Positions 1 through 12,121 of a DNA stretch of 64,000 nt are shown here, piece by piece. A program made the translations under genes and the position numbers. This DNA is from Acheta domesticus (lineage: Eukaryota; Arthropoda; Insecta; Orthoptera; Gryllidae). Each line of letters opens with the position of its first letter. Position 1 is the stretch's first letter. The stretch spans positions 31,702,271-31,766,270 of the forward strand of contig JAHLJT010000631.1 of assembly GCA_031308135.1 (NCBI GenBank), read 5' to 3'. Under the pieces are notes generated by a model. It was not told the DNA's origin. It ran no database searches and saw only the letters and a list, made by a program, of their open reading frames with translations.

Positions 1-1316
1 AAGAAAATGGCGTTTCAGCGCTACTGTAAATGCGAAAATTGAAGCTCTTTTTCTCAGACAATTTTTGAGTTTTCGAAAAACTTCATTCGAAGTAATATGA
101 AGCATATTAACTCACAAATACAATAGTGTTTACAAATTGCTGGAAATGTACATATTAACGGTGTAAGAGATCTTTCAAAAACATTACATTTGTGTAATTT
201 TAGAAAAAACGAAAAAAAACAAAACAAAATGGACTTTACGTCATATTAAAGGGTGCAATGTGTACTATCCGTTTGAAAGGTTTGAGAAAAAAAATTGCAA
301 CCATTTTTGAGAAAATGGCGTTTGAGCGTTTCTTAAAATGCATTAAGTTGAGCTACTTTCAACTGAAAACGGTGGAGTTTTCGAAAAACTTCTTGATATT
401 ATTTAAAGCACAGCATTAATAAATATAGTAATGTGAACAAATCGCCGCTAATGTAAATATTAACGACGAGAGAGACAAAAAAATTACATTTTTGAAAAGA
501 CAAGAATAAGAACAATATGGCGTTTATGTCATCTCATAGAGTACATTAGGCACTATCCTTAACAAAAAGTTAAAGAAAAAAAATGGAGCCATTTTTGAGA
601 AAATCTAGTTTTTATACTTTTAAAAATTGCAAATATTGCAAACAATATTGCGCGAAAACTACTAAAATACTGAAAAATATACAGGAACTTAATGAAAGAA
701 CTCACTAAGGAGAATAAATTTTATTTGAAGGAAAATTTTCTATCTTTAATTTTGTACTTGAAGGAAGACGCCTAAGAAAATTCAAACTTTTACAATTTTC
801 GAAAATTCAGAGTTAACCGTGGAAATCGGACTTATTCCACCTTAATAAGTGTATTTTAATCTATTCTTACAAGAAATTTACGGAAAGAATTTGGAGCCGT
901 TTTTGAAAAAAATTTGAAAATAGCCGGGGGCCTTCATGTTAAGTACCCCCAAATTTTGAAGAATCTTCAACATCTCAAAGCTTCGACTCACGCCAGGAGG
1001 ACAGGGGTTTCTTTAATTTGGAAAAAATTGTACGCATGGTGTAGGTGCTAGTGCTGTTAAAAGGCGGACGGACGGACGTTTTGCTTCCAATTGTGTTTTC
1101 GGTATCAAGGACCCACAAAACAGGCATTCAGGCTACACCACATGTTAGAGGATTTTGTTTCTTAATTTAGCAACTGGATTTATCTACTTTTTCGTTATCA
1201 CGGTCCCACAACGAATTTTTTTCTTCCGAAAAAATGTTTTTTCGCGCAGCATAACATAACGTTCCCTATATTACTCCGTATATACGTACGTATACGGGGA
1301 AGTAAAAAAACGGAGG
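1..1316 (+). repeat. Family F repeat, copy 1 (5' part cut by window start)
   Basis: AT-rich dispersed repeat seen elsewhere at 2337-3925, 28953-31030, 43990-44910, 48530-49510 and inverted at 50080-50790. Diagnostic pieces are gagaaaatggcgttt units repeated inside it, 'aactcacaaatacaatagtgtttac', a GACGGACGGACG stretch near 1070, and an end rich in short palindromes (tatatacgtacgtata, about 1275) followed by a run of A. It encodes no convincing protein. The class is unknown; it is probably a non-autonomous element. Confidence 0.75.
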
Positions 1317-1777
1317 TTTTTTTGGGAACTTGCCTACGACCTATATTTTAACCGCAGAATGATAAGCGCACAGTAACTAGCTATGTGATACGAACTGAAG
1401 ATTTTTTATTGAAGATTTCATTAGAGATGTGATGTCAATTTCAATACAAATTTCAAACGCAATGGAACATTAATAGAGCCTGTTTTGTTTCAGAGCTCGC
1501 AAATACCAAATGACGATCCCGTGCTAACGTGATCTTAATCCCCAACAGGGACTATCGAATTACCTACAGTATGAACGTCATCATTACGCTCACTCAGAAA
1601 ACGATTCATAGCACTCCCACAAATCATTCCCAACGTCCGTACGCGTGGCCTCTAACCAACTAAAGTTTGGCTCATTGTTAATGAGCCAAACACTCGGCCA
1701 GATCGTCCTTTGAAAGGCGGGCAAAAGGCAAAATATCGTCGTGAGCCTTTGGGCTTATCAACACATCAGACTCCACC
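1317..1777. other. Anonymous AT-rich intron sequence
   Basis: No gene, RNA or recognised repeat seen. A small inverted pair (tttggctcattgttaatgagccaaac, about 1666-1691) makes a stem of 11 bp. Confidence 0.5.
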
Positions 1778-2011
1778 AAAATTCATATGCGCCGGCCCCG
1801 TGGCCGGGATCGCTAAGACAGTAGTACCGCAGTGGTCTTGGGCCGTGGGGCCGCGGGTTCGAGTCCCGCCTCGTGCATGGTTGTATGTGTTCGTCCTTTC
1901 ACCCCCCTATCATCACCATATCGTTTCATCCACATAACATAACGTTACATACAATATGGTCGCTAATGACATAGTAGTTGATGCGGCCTTAACCAAAAAA
2001 TTCATATGCGC
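1778..2011 (+). mobile_element. SINE-A copy 1 with 15-bp target site duplication
   Basis: tRNA-derived SINE (1793-1996). The head has an A box (TGGCCGGGATCGC) and a perfect B box (GGTTCGAGTCCC) about 1857; the body (tgtatgtgttcgtcctttc) is shared with the copies at 16270-16420 and 52278-52478; the tail is gatgcggccttaaccaaaaa. It is flanked by exact direct repeats AAAATTCATATGCGC at 1778-1792 and 1997-2011, the mark of target-primed insertion. The intact duplication suggests a fairly young copy. Confidence 0.88.
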
Positions 2012-2336
2012 TCACACCTTCACCCTGACTCAAATTTTAGGACTGTCACGAAATTATGTAAAAGGGTTTCTTTAAATTTCTTCGAACAGAGCAATTCAAC
2101 TTCAAAGATACATTACAATTCAGTAAAAGTATGATTTTGATTGAAACTTTTCAACTTGTGATAACTGAATTTTTTAAATTGTTTTCGAACTATCGTCTCC
2201 TCTAGTACATAAGTTACATATTTTTTATTTCATGAAAATGTTTCTCCCATATTATGATTTTAAATATCACATAAATGTTTTTCAAAATTGCCTAAATAGT
2301 CTAGAAGTATATTCAACCAATTGAATGAAAAACAAC
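2012..2336. other. Anonymous AT-rich intron sequence
   Basis: Nothing recognised on either strand. Confidence 0.5.
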
Positions 2337-3925
2337 TACTGGTGCAACAGAATGGCTCTGACTTTCCCGTATTAGTTTTCTATTTCCTTTAGTCTCGGCT
2401 CGCTATTCAGACTTGCCACATTCTCTTGCCAGGTAACATCTATCGCTGCCCAAATTACAATTATAAACATTTTCTTAATTTTTCTGGTTTTTATTAGTAC
2501 AACGGAAATATTTTTTTAATAATATTAAAGAACAATGAAACTTCGTCATCACTGGCAATTTTCTTTGAAAAATGTGAAGCCATTTTAAGAAAATGGCGTT
2601 TTAGCTCTACTATAAATGAGAAATATGAAGCTCTCTTTTACAAGAACCTTTTGTGTTTTCGAAAAACTTTATTGAAAGTCATTTAAAGCACTTTAACTCA
2701 CAAATACAATAGTATTTACAAATTGTGGGAAACGTGCATATTAACGGTATGAGAGATCTTTCAAAAAAGTTACATTTGTGTAATTTTTGAAAAAACAAAT
2801 ACCAGTAAATGAACACCATGTCGTATTAAAGAGTGCAATTAGCACTATCCGTTCGAAAAGTTTGAAGAAAAAAATTGGAGCCATTCACGAGCAAATGGGG
2901 TTTGAGCGTTTCTGAAAAGGCGGAATTTTGAGCTAGTTTTCACAGAACACGGTTGAGTTTTCGAAAACGTTTACCCGACACCATTTCAAGCACATGTACT
3001 CATAGGTATAATAATTGAATAAATCGCCGCTAATGTAAATATTACCAATGTGAAAGACAAGCAGCAAAAAATAAATAAATAAATAAATAATTTTTTTTAA
3101 AAAACAAAGGACTAGAGCAAGATGGCGTTTATGTCATCTCAAAGAGTACATTAGACACTATCCTTACCAAAAGTTTAGAGAAATAATTTGGGGCCGTTTT
3201 TGACAAAATCTTGTTTTTATAATTGTTTAAATTTACAGATATTGCACGCAATATTACGCGAAAACTACTAAACGTTTCAAAAAATGTACAGGACGCTAAT
3301 GAAAGAACTCACTTTGGAGAATACATTTTATTTGAAGGAAAAATCTCTTTCTTCAATTTTGTAGTAGGAGGAACATGCTAAAAAAATTACTTTTGCAATT
3401 TTCAAAAATTCAAAGTTAACCGTGAAAACTGGACCTAAGCGATCTCCATAAGTGTATTTTACTCTATTCTTACAACAAATTTTACGAAAAAAAGTGAAGC
3501 CGTTTTTGAGAAAATTTTGAAAATGTCCGGGACGCTTCATGTAAAGTACCTTCAAATTTTGAAAAAAGTTTTTCAAAATGTCAAACCTTCGAGTAGAGCC
3601 AGATCGACGGGGGTTTCTTCAATTTGGAAAAAATCCTATGAGTGGTTTAGGCGCTAGTGGTGTTCACGGACGTACGGACGTTTTTCTTTCAATTGGTTTT
3701 TCGGTATCAAGGACTTACAAAAAGTGGATGCTGGCTATACTACCTGTTACGAGATTTTTTTTCTTAATTTAGCAACTGGTTTTATCCACTTTTTCGTTGC
3801 CATTTCCCAGCAATGATTTTTTTCTTCCGGAAATTTGCCGGTTTTTTTTCGCGCAGAATTACATAACTTACCTTATACTACGTATATTACACCGTATATA
3901 CGTATGTGTACGTGAGGGTAAAAAT
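2337..3925 (+). repeat. Family F repeat, copy 2 (near full length)
   Basis: Starts with a motif shared with 28953 (cccgtattagttttctattt), contains two sub-repeats (gaaaatggcgttt at 2590 and gcaaatggggtttgagcg at 2891), then aaattt(g/t)gggccgtttttga-type blocks, an acgtacggacg stretch (3669) and the palindromic end (cgtatatacgtatg, about 3892). An 82-codon minus-strand frame (3328-3576) has no known relatives that I recognise and is best read as part of the repeat. An (aaat)n run lies at 3070-3090. Confidence 0.75.
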
Positions 3926-4079
3926 TCATAACTTAAAACAATATACAAGATTCAGCATTTGTCGACTTATTTCCTGCAACGTCCCCCAAAACCCCCTTTC
4001 CGGGTCGACTCGGCGTCTATCAGAAGCTTGTGTGCCTTCGACATGTCTCCACGACGAACATCATTCCATCCTCTTCAAC
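3926..4079. other. Short spacer before GC-rich island
   Basis: No feature recognised. Confidence 0.4.
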
Positions 4080-4380
4080 TCCTTCCCCTCCTTCCCACGC
4101 GTGGGATGCCCGACCGATTAACGCGCGGCGCGCAGCGAAGCCGCCCACAATGGAGCCCACTGCCTCAAAGGCCGCGCACCTGCATCGGGGGCGCGTGGTG
4201 AACACGCGCATCCGTGGACCCCTCCCGCGTGCTCGGCCACGCCCCCTCACCCCCGCCAGATCAACCTTTGTTCGCGCGGGGGCGCCTCGCGTTCCAGCGC
4301 TCCAGCCGGCAGCGAGCCCCTTCGGCGAAGCCTGGCCCGGCCGCGCCGGCCCACACGCGGGTGGCGTGTAATGGATAGGA
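4080..4380. other. GC- and CpG-rich island 1
   Basis: About 300 bp of GC-rich, CpG-dense sequence in AT-rich surroundings (ccacgcgtgggatgcc through ccacacgcgggtggcg). Several short frames cross it on both strands but none resembles a known protein or has splice-site support. It could be an unmethylated regulatory island, an older insertion or a lone untranslated exon. Confidence 0.5.
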
Positions 4381-6240
4381 GCTGTCGAATATTGATCTTC
4401 ACACGTTCACAGCACCAGCATCATGTTTAGTTTATGAGCTGCGTCACTTTCGATAACATCTGCGCGTAACAGGTTGGTTAATGTGGTCACCGTATCATAC
4501 GACCGATTGGGGTAGTGCAGTTCCCCATGTTTCGCGCGCACGCATTTCGAGTTATGAAATTCATAACGAATAAAATACTTTGCTCGCACAAAACATTCTG
4601 CTCGTTGTTTTGTTCGCTTTCAAAGCCACGTGTGTTTTAACTTCGTATGAAAACGGACGCACAAAAGCTCTTCTCATGCAGAAAATGCATTATACCAATA
4701 TTTTCCACTATATTTTGCAACAATTGTAATATTTTATAGGTACATCTTTTAAAGAGAGGTTTTTCGATTAAAAAATAGTTATTTTTTAATGCCTTGGAAA
4801 ATACAATACATCGATTTACAAAATATTCTTCGTGATTCAGAGAATGACGTCAATGTTCCAACTATGGCTAATTTTTCTAAGCATTTCATGTCGCTGACCA
4901 AAATCTATACCACTAAAATATTTTATTCAATGCTCAAATCAGAAACTAATTTCAGTAAAGTTAAGGAAGCTAAGAATGTTGGCACCTGCTCGTCTCGCGG
5001 ATCGAAAGGTTGCATTTTTCAGAATCCATTTGGAATAATAATATTACGTATGTGAAAACAAATGCAAGTAATCAGGTCAGAGATATTAGTCTTACCAATT
5101 TTTATATTTTTCAGGCAAGCAATATAAATTTCCTGATTTCAATTCCCACCTTTATTTTCATTTTCCGAAACCCAAATTATGACTTATAGGGGTACGGCGT
5201 GTAAAAATTATCAATGCGCTCTATTTCGCTTTGATTTAAACATTTTTTAAATTTATTTACACATACTTTTACATACCGTATCTCCGCATTTTTTTCTCTT
5301 TAAACTTTATGTAATTTCTTCCCACCGTGTATTCTGCCTATGTCTACCTTTCTTCTCGAAAGTAAAACCCTTCTAATTCTTCATTCGTCTCACATGTCCA
5401 TTTCATTCAATTGTTTCTTTTTTCTTTCGTATTAACCTAAAATTGTAATGTTTTTGGCGTTTTGCCATATGATCTCATTTCTTATTTTTCTTCATTTAGA
5501 ATGTCTTGCTGCTCTACTCACAAGTTCATTTCATTGCTTACAACTCTTTCCTTAAATTTGTATTCAATTTCCATATTTCTGACCAATACGGGCTTGCATA
5601 ACGTAAATTTTTATTTTAACGTGTGTTTATCCAATGTGTAATGCAATTTAACATTGATGTTACATTATTTCCTTTATTTATTAACCGATATTTTCTTATA
5701 CACTAGCCCTTTTTAAAAATTTTAACTCTAAATATTCAAAAACAGCTTATCCTTTAATAACTAACTTCACATCTTTCAGTACTAAATATTTGGTTAATTT
5801 AACAGCAACCATGAATACAGTTTTCTGGAAAAAGATTTTTAATCACCAATTCTTACATTCTTCTTCCAATTTTTCAAAGTATACTCCACATCTTTATAAT
5901 CTTCTCCAATTATTATTTGGTTGCCAGCAAATGACAATGTCAAACGATAAGTACCATTTCCAACAGGCAAACCCTCGCTAGCTTATTTATTCTCCTCAAT
6001 TTTCAAACGATCTCTTCAAATATATCGTATAATATGCGATGGGTTACGTCCTTGTCTGTCCTTGTTTCATCCAAATATAATTAGGAAAATTTCGTGTTGT
6101 AATTTTCCAAATTTAGTAAATTAATTGTAATACTAAATAATAATCCATTTATAACTAAATATCATGCAAATATAACATATTCATTTCTGACAAAATCGAA
6201 TTGGTGTGGCACATTTCTACAACACTACGAGAGAGATTAT
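4381..6240. other. Anonymous AT-rich intron sequence
   Basis: About 1.9 kb with only short frames (up to 88 codons at 4789-5055) that I do not recognise. No repeat shared with the rest of the window was noticed. Confidence 0.5.
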
Positions 6241-6257
6241 GACTGAGAGAGACTCAC

Positions 6258-6735
6258 GAGAGAGTGTATCTAAGTGCAGTGAGTATTTTTTCCTCGGGAG
6301 GTGGCAGTGACCTTCCCCCACTGGAAGGCGATATCCGGCGCCGACCTACCGTCCACTAGCGGGACTTTCCCCAACCAGGTATCTCCCACCAGCCGGGACA
6401 AGCTCTAAGTCCCCGACCGGTCTCCCGGCATGTGTAATAGTGTAGGGTATGTTGGTGTGTGTGTAAGGGGTAGGGTAGGACAAGGAATACGCGCGGTCCG
6501 TGGCCCGTTTGTACTGCCCCAGCATTCGCCTGGTGTTCGGAGAAACCACGGAAAACTACCGATCAGAGCAACCGGCCCCTAGAATTCTCCTCCGGACAGA
6601 AACCATCGACCTAGCTGACAAGCTGGTGTTAAAAATCCTGCCGCCGTCGGAACTAAGAGATCCTAAGACAACCTAAGACCTCCCGGTCAGAGGCACTGCA
6701 GTGACATCAGTTGATGCACAGAGCCCCTTGCTGTA
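6258..6735 (-). mobile_element. SINE-C copy 1
   Basis: Repeat shared with 21940-22462, 57205-57760 and the interrupted copy at 45580-47578. Shared blocks run cctcgggaggtgg, cgccgacctaccgtc, caggtatctcccaccag, gcgcggtccgtggcccgttt, ggaaaactaccgatcagagc. The right-hand end (…ttgatgcacagagcccc) is the degenerate tRNA-like head when read on the minus strand, so the element points left. The left tail is unclear here. Confidence 0.8.
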
Positions 6736-7499
6736 AGGTTTCAGAAGGATTTGTATATGAATTGCATCTTCAAATGTAGTTTGCTTGTTTGATTCGGCGA
6801 GGACGGAAAGTGTTTCTCAGCTAACATAATGAGTCAAGGATGTGTTTTGATATCAACCGACAGGAGGCTTATGAACCTAAATACCTTTATTAAGCTGAAC
6901 TTTGCCATTGATGAAAATTAAAAATATTAAAGACAACATACTTCATTTCGCAGCAATTATTACAATTCTATTTGATTTACGCTTCCAGAAACCGCAACAC
7001 CCGTACTAAGCGGTCACCATACAACGGCCACCTTTGACGGAATTATTGGTGAACGTCTAAGGCAGCACTTGACTAGCCGGCACGGACGGTGCGAATGCCG
7101 AAAATGGAGGTTCTGGAGGTCGTTTCCGTCGGTTTCTCCAATCAATTCCACGGCGTTGCCAAACAGTACCTGAAACAACGGGCCAGGACCACATACGATC
7201 CTTCCTACCCTACGCTATCACTAGAGCCAACTCAAGATGAGCGATGGACTTTCATCCCCTCACATACGGCCTAATGACGTAGAAAGATCGCAGCAAAACT
7301 GCGAGCATGAAATGCCAACCCACCGCTCCAACTGACATGTAGTAATCTATGTCGAAGATCAAAACTTATCTAACCTTTTTTTAAAAAAATATTCCAAGCG
7401 CTTAACTTAAATGCAAATCCGCATGTAAAGGGAACCCGCAGGGTGTAATTTCCTGGAGGGAAGATGCTCCAATTTCGCGATGACGCGATATAATCCGAC
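6736..7499. other. Anonymous intron sequence
   Basis: A 61-codon plus-strand frame at 7089-7274 is unrecognised. No repeat from elsewhere in the window was noticed. Confidence 0.45.
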
Positions 7500-7900
7500 G
7501 CGCCCCGCAAAACCCGGAAGGTCGGGGTGGGGGTGGGGTGGGGTGGGGGCGCAGGCGGAGGGAGGGATCCTGGGTGCAAATCCCACCTGACGGGCCCTTC
7601 CGCAGGGCGGCGCTCCGCGTCTCACAGCAGGCGGCGGAAGGGGCGGCACGCACGCGTATTTTTCTTCATTTTCGAGAGGTTCTTTTTTTGTTTTTTTCCT
7701 GCTTCCGGTAATGGAACTGAAAGCCGACGCATCGCGACTGAACGCGTCCCCTGCCATCGTCGGCGCGGCTGCTCTCGATGGCGGCGATTCCTCACAGCCA
7801 CTTCCCTTCCGCCCAAGTCACCGCGACGAATGGATCGCGCTCGTCGCTGAATGGCGCGGCCAGGCCGTACGGAAGTATGCTCTCGGTGGAATTCCTCACT
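7500..7900. other. GC-rich island 2 with G-run
   Basis: GC-rich patch with a G-run of repeated GGGGT units at about 7524-7549, able in principle to form a G-quadruplex on the plus strand, then CpG-dense sequence to about 7880. Overlapping frames in several phases are consequences of base composition. No promoter or exon could be established. Confidence 0.5.
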
Positions 7901-8450
7901 TGGTCCCATGTTAATGTTTCCTGGGCTGACGTCAGGCAGTAAAGGTATTTTACATACAACAGGAATAATAATCCATTTTCTTGCATATAATATTCTCTAC
8001 AACCAAATTTACACTATTGCATTTCAAGGAGAAGGTATTGTTCGCGTGGCACATCAGAATATTTAAATATTCATCACAATAGTTTTAATAATTTGTCGCG
8101 ATCCTAAATAAAGCGGCACGATATGTTAAAAAAACTACGGAATCCAATTTACTCTAAAATCACAAATTGTCTAAAACAGGATTTTACGATTCTGTTTCAA
8201 TGAATATAGCAAGCATATTTTTAAATAACATATTATCAAACCCAAATTGTGCATCGAACTGAATTTAACTTCAAAGGATTACGTACACGTTTTAAAGCTA
8301 GTTAAGAGTCAATTAACTGCCGTTCTTTGGCGTGCACTAAGAACAGTGGATTATAATCTCACGCAAGACATGGGAATGTAGACCTTGTGACTGCAATATT
8401 ACTAGCTGAATGTGACGTCGCCGAAGCTTCAAACTACTTTCGCTTGTTTG
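7901..8450. other. Anonymous AT-rich intron sequence
   Basis: Nothing recognised. Confidence 0.45.
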
Positions 8451-8685
8451 ACCTTTTTTTAAATTTCTTCCTCTTTCTTTGTCTTTGTCTTCTTCGGCTT
8501 CTCGACGTCTTCGTCTCTTCTTCTTCTCTTCTTCTTCATTTTCGTCTTCTTCGCCGTCATCTTCGTCTTCTTCTTCTGTGTCTTATTCTTCGTTTTCTTC
8601 TTCGTCTTCATCGTCTTCTATTTTGTCTTGTTCTTCGTTTTCTTCTATTCTTCATCGCCACCTACATCTAAGTAGGTTGCGTTGA
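8451..8685. repeat. Pyrimidine tract of TTC/TCT repeats
   Basis: About 230 bp of degenerate ttcttc/ttcgtc units on the plus strand. The Ser/Leu-rich frames across it are artefacts of this composition. A similar tract lies at 44930-45125. Confidence 0.8.
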
Positions 8686-10135
8686 TTTAGTTCCCGGCAT
8701 ACTCACCGAGATCGCAACGCCAAAACAGGAAAAAACACGTTTTTTGAAATTTCTTCGAATTTTATGGCCGAATCTGAAAACAAATAATCAGTTCCCCATC
8801 AGGAGAAGCGTCGAATGACACCTAGTATGTCTTGATTGGTGCACGGGAAAGGGATCTAACCGTGATAGACGAACAGCAAATCCTCACGCACGCATGCACA
8901 GGAGGAGTTTAGGAATGAAGGAATATTCAGTACGATAAGAAACGCTAAAAGGTTGAAGAAGATGATAATGAACGAAAGAGTTAAACTTTCATAACATCAC
9001 GGCCCTTCTTGCTTTTCATATTGAGCGGAAACTAGACAGCAATAAGCAATAAGAAAGTGATAAATAAGGTGTCGTTAGGACAAATAACTGCTGAAAGAGA
9101 AATAATAATTTTTGTTTAAAATGACCTGAAAAGGATTAGTATGAGAGAAATATTTGGATAAACAACCCATAATCAAATCAATATGAAGAAAAACGAAGAG
9201 GTTATGTATACCATTCGCCGCCGAATTATTAAACCAACAACGAAATACTGCGCTTTCCACAACGGAAGTGAGGAATGATCCAAAAAGATATGAGTTCGAA
9301 TCATAACTCTGACACAATCCTGACCAGTCTTAAGAAACCGAATCAAGAGTAAAAGGCAACGACAAACCATCTCCAAACACACATTCATATTTTTTTTTAA
9401 ATTATTCACGGTTAATTATGTCTCTGGTATCTCACCGCAAAATCTCGCCGCTAATAAAAAGTCGTTGAGGTGGCATGTACGCACAAATCGAGAGTCTAAC
9501 GAGTATCACAATCGGCAATTCGCGATTGCCATGTGGTGACCCGCAAAAACGAACGCTTTACAGCATGCAACGTACAAACAAAGTGTACCGAATCATCATT
9601 TACGTGTCAGGTGAAGCGAGATAGTTGATATTCAAACACACAATGATATTTAATTACATCGAAAACGCCGATGACTAGTTGCACTTCATACAGCATCGTA
9701 ATTATACATATTATATTTATATTCCGTTGAATGACGTCAACCGTATCTGTTTACATACCCTATCACCAGAACAACACGCCCACAAACTACTGACTTCCAA
9801 AAAACCCTTTCATTTAATGTACAATGTGGTAATGAGAATATGTTTGCGCGCGACCAAACTATGATTACGCCAAATGACGCGTAACTCGAATAATTTCCCC
9901 AACTAATCAAGGCCCTGAACCCCGGGAACACACAACCGAGGCCAAGTATACAGCGAAGGAGCGTGCGTACTCCAGTTGTCAAAGTTTTGTATACACGAGC
10001 CGTAGATCATCGTAAATAGCCCCGGGAAGGAACCGCGGTTTGGTCCCCGTCACAATAAACAAATATCTACGGCTGTAGCGGAAGTCGCTGAATCCAGTGC
10101 TCTAAGCAGAGTCGTGGAGCCATTCGATGGCGCTT
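8686..10135. other. Anonymous intron sequence
   Basis: Only short, unrecognised frames (up to 81 codons at 9737-9982, minus). No repeat or RNA gene seen. Confidence 0.45.
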
Positions 10136-10860
10136 TTTTAACGCCAAGAGACGCGAGGGCGGGCGGGCGGGCGGGCGGGCCAGTCAGTCGTTTCTGCGCG
10201 CGTCACTGCGCACGGCACCCACGCAGGTAATAACTGCAGCCGAAAAGGGCCTTCTGCCGTCTGCCATGATTGACGTAAGCCCGATTTTTATGAGCCAGAT
10301 GGCCGCCGAAGGTATGCACGCGGCTGAATAGCGCGCCCCGCCTGCGCTTCGATCCGAGGCGTCCCAGCGGCACCTCCCACTGCCCCCTTCACTGACAGGC
10401 CCTCTCCTGGCACATGAGCGGGGCGGGGAGCAGGCAAGACTGGAGTGAGGAGAGGCGCAGTGGGACGGGGGAGGAGCGGGCCGCGAGTGGACGAGAGCTT
10501 TGGTGGAACGGGGTGGGGTGGGGTGGGGGGGGAGAAGCAGGGTGGGAAGAAGGAAGGGGGAGCAGGGAGCGGACAGTGTGGCGATGCTGGCTGGGCGGAG
10601 CCCGAGTGGAATGGGGCGGTAAGAGCGGGACACTGGTAAGAGGAGGGCGGGGAGGAATGGCACAACGAGAAAGGAAGGAAGGGTGAGACGAAAAGGGTGG
10701 GTAGGTCGACCGGGACAGGGAGGAAAGGAATGGCGGTGATGGGTGGAAGGGTTGGCAGTGAGTGGGGAGCGGGAGGGCGGGGGGGCTGACGAGCTTCAGC
10801 CAGCTACGCGTGAGTGCCCGACCTGCTCCCCGCCCGGACGCGCCGATCGTGTGTGTACGT
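10136..10860. other. GC-rich, strand-biased island 3 (G-quadruplex potential)
   Basis: The largest GC-rich block outside the exons. It starts with a (GGGC)6 array at about 10156-10180, includes a perfect series of GGGGT units ending in eight G at about 10510-10532, and is strongly purine-rich on the plus strand from 10435 to 10790. Three long minus-strand frames (up to 244 codons) are Pro/Ser-rich products of the bias and overlap each other in different phases. It could be a CpG-island promoter or enhancer, but nothing shows transcription. Confidence 0.55.
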
Positions 10861-12121
10861 GGCTCAATGAATCGTGAGATTAGGCCATGCATTTTCCGAG
10901 TGAACGCTTGGGAGACACCGCGCGCGCCAGACAAATGTTTTCGATCTTGGAATAAACGCGCCCAAATAAGAATAACGAGCGACCGCGACAGATGTGCGAT
11001 GACGACACCGATTTTCAATTTTTTTGCGCAATAAAACGCTGACAGGTAATGATGAAAGAACAGAATAAGCAATGACAAGTGCCCGACGAACGAGCCATGA
11101 AAGCTGAACGTAGTAACGTCCACAGGGGAAAGAATAAATGGAACAGAGTGAGATAAAGCCTATTCAGTTTCATCGCGGATAGGAAAGAACGAACGACCGA
11201 GAAGATGAAAATAAAATACACGGAACTTGATACGACGTAAAGCTACGAGAGAATGGATCTCTGATCCCAGAGAAAAGGAAAAGAAATATAGTTAATGGAT
11301 TAGGACGGTCCCTCGTAACTTTTTCGAACTGCGACCCAATTCTTTAGAAGACAACATTCGTGACCAGCATACCTTTAGGTCGAAGTTTGGATGTTTTTCC
11401 AGCACACGAAGAAAAATAAAATCAAAACATACAATTACACGAGTATCTTGAATTTAATTTTATTTTACAACAGATTATAAACAAGCGATTTCCGACAATA
11501 AATGTTACTATTGATTGCAGTACCAAATTATAGGCCAGATTTCAACCACCATTTTAATTGTGCAATACTTTCAAATTACTTTGTAAATCCTTGATTTTAA
11601 GTCTTACCGGTTTACCTCATGATGGATATCTGTCTAAAACTCCGAAGTTTCTTAAAATTGTCTGTGTCATTTCCTTCCTAGTGGCGATCAAAATATTCGA
11701 CATTACCTTCAGCATTTTTTGTCTCGAAATACTGGGCAGGGGATACGCCGTTCTTCCGCTAAACCCGTTAATTGGCAAGAGAAGAGAAATTAATCTGACA
11801 AAATTGAAGGTAGTTTCAATTAAGCTCGGATTCAGCAATCCGTCAAAGCGTGGAGCGAAACGATTTATGTGTGGATAATTTCGAAGGTATTATACCATTC
11901 AAATGTGATCCCTGTTCGTTATTATTCTAAAAAAGCAGCATTTTTGAAAAACACATAAATCACACCAGACATCAGACGCTTTTCTTAAATTCTGAAACTT
12001 ATTTTTTCTGACAATCGACTGCAAATATTGTAGTGGAAGCTTCTTCATTATATTAACAAATAATAATGATTTCGTTGAAAACTTGAAACCACACCACATA
12101 CGTTCAGGGTGCAAATTGTCA
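10861..12121. other. Anonymous intron sequence
   Basis: Contains an unrecognised 106-codon plus-strand frame (11558-11878) without typical coding character. No shared repeat was noticed. Confidence 0.45.

Noticed and set aside
8387..8685. Leu/Ser-rich frames suggesting a membrane protein
   Set aside because: Produced by a TTC/CTT low-complexity tract.
9858..9875. Stretch ctatgattacgccaa resembling plasmid polylinker flank
   Set aside because: Only about 15 bases match and the surrounding sequence is unlike any vector; treated as chance.
10389..11123. 244-codon minus-strand open frame
   Set aside because: Pro/Ser-rich product of a purine-biased GC island. Other phases in the same stretch are also open, no motif is recognised and no start context or splice sites support it.
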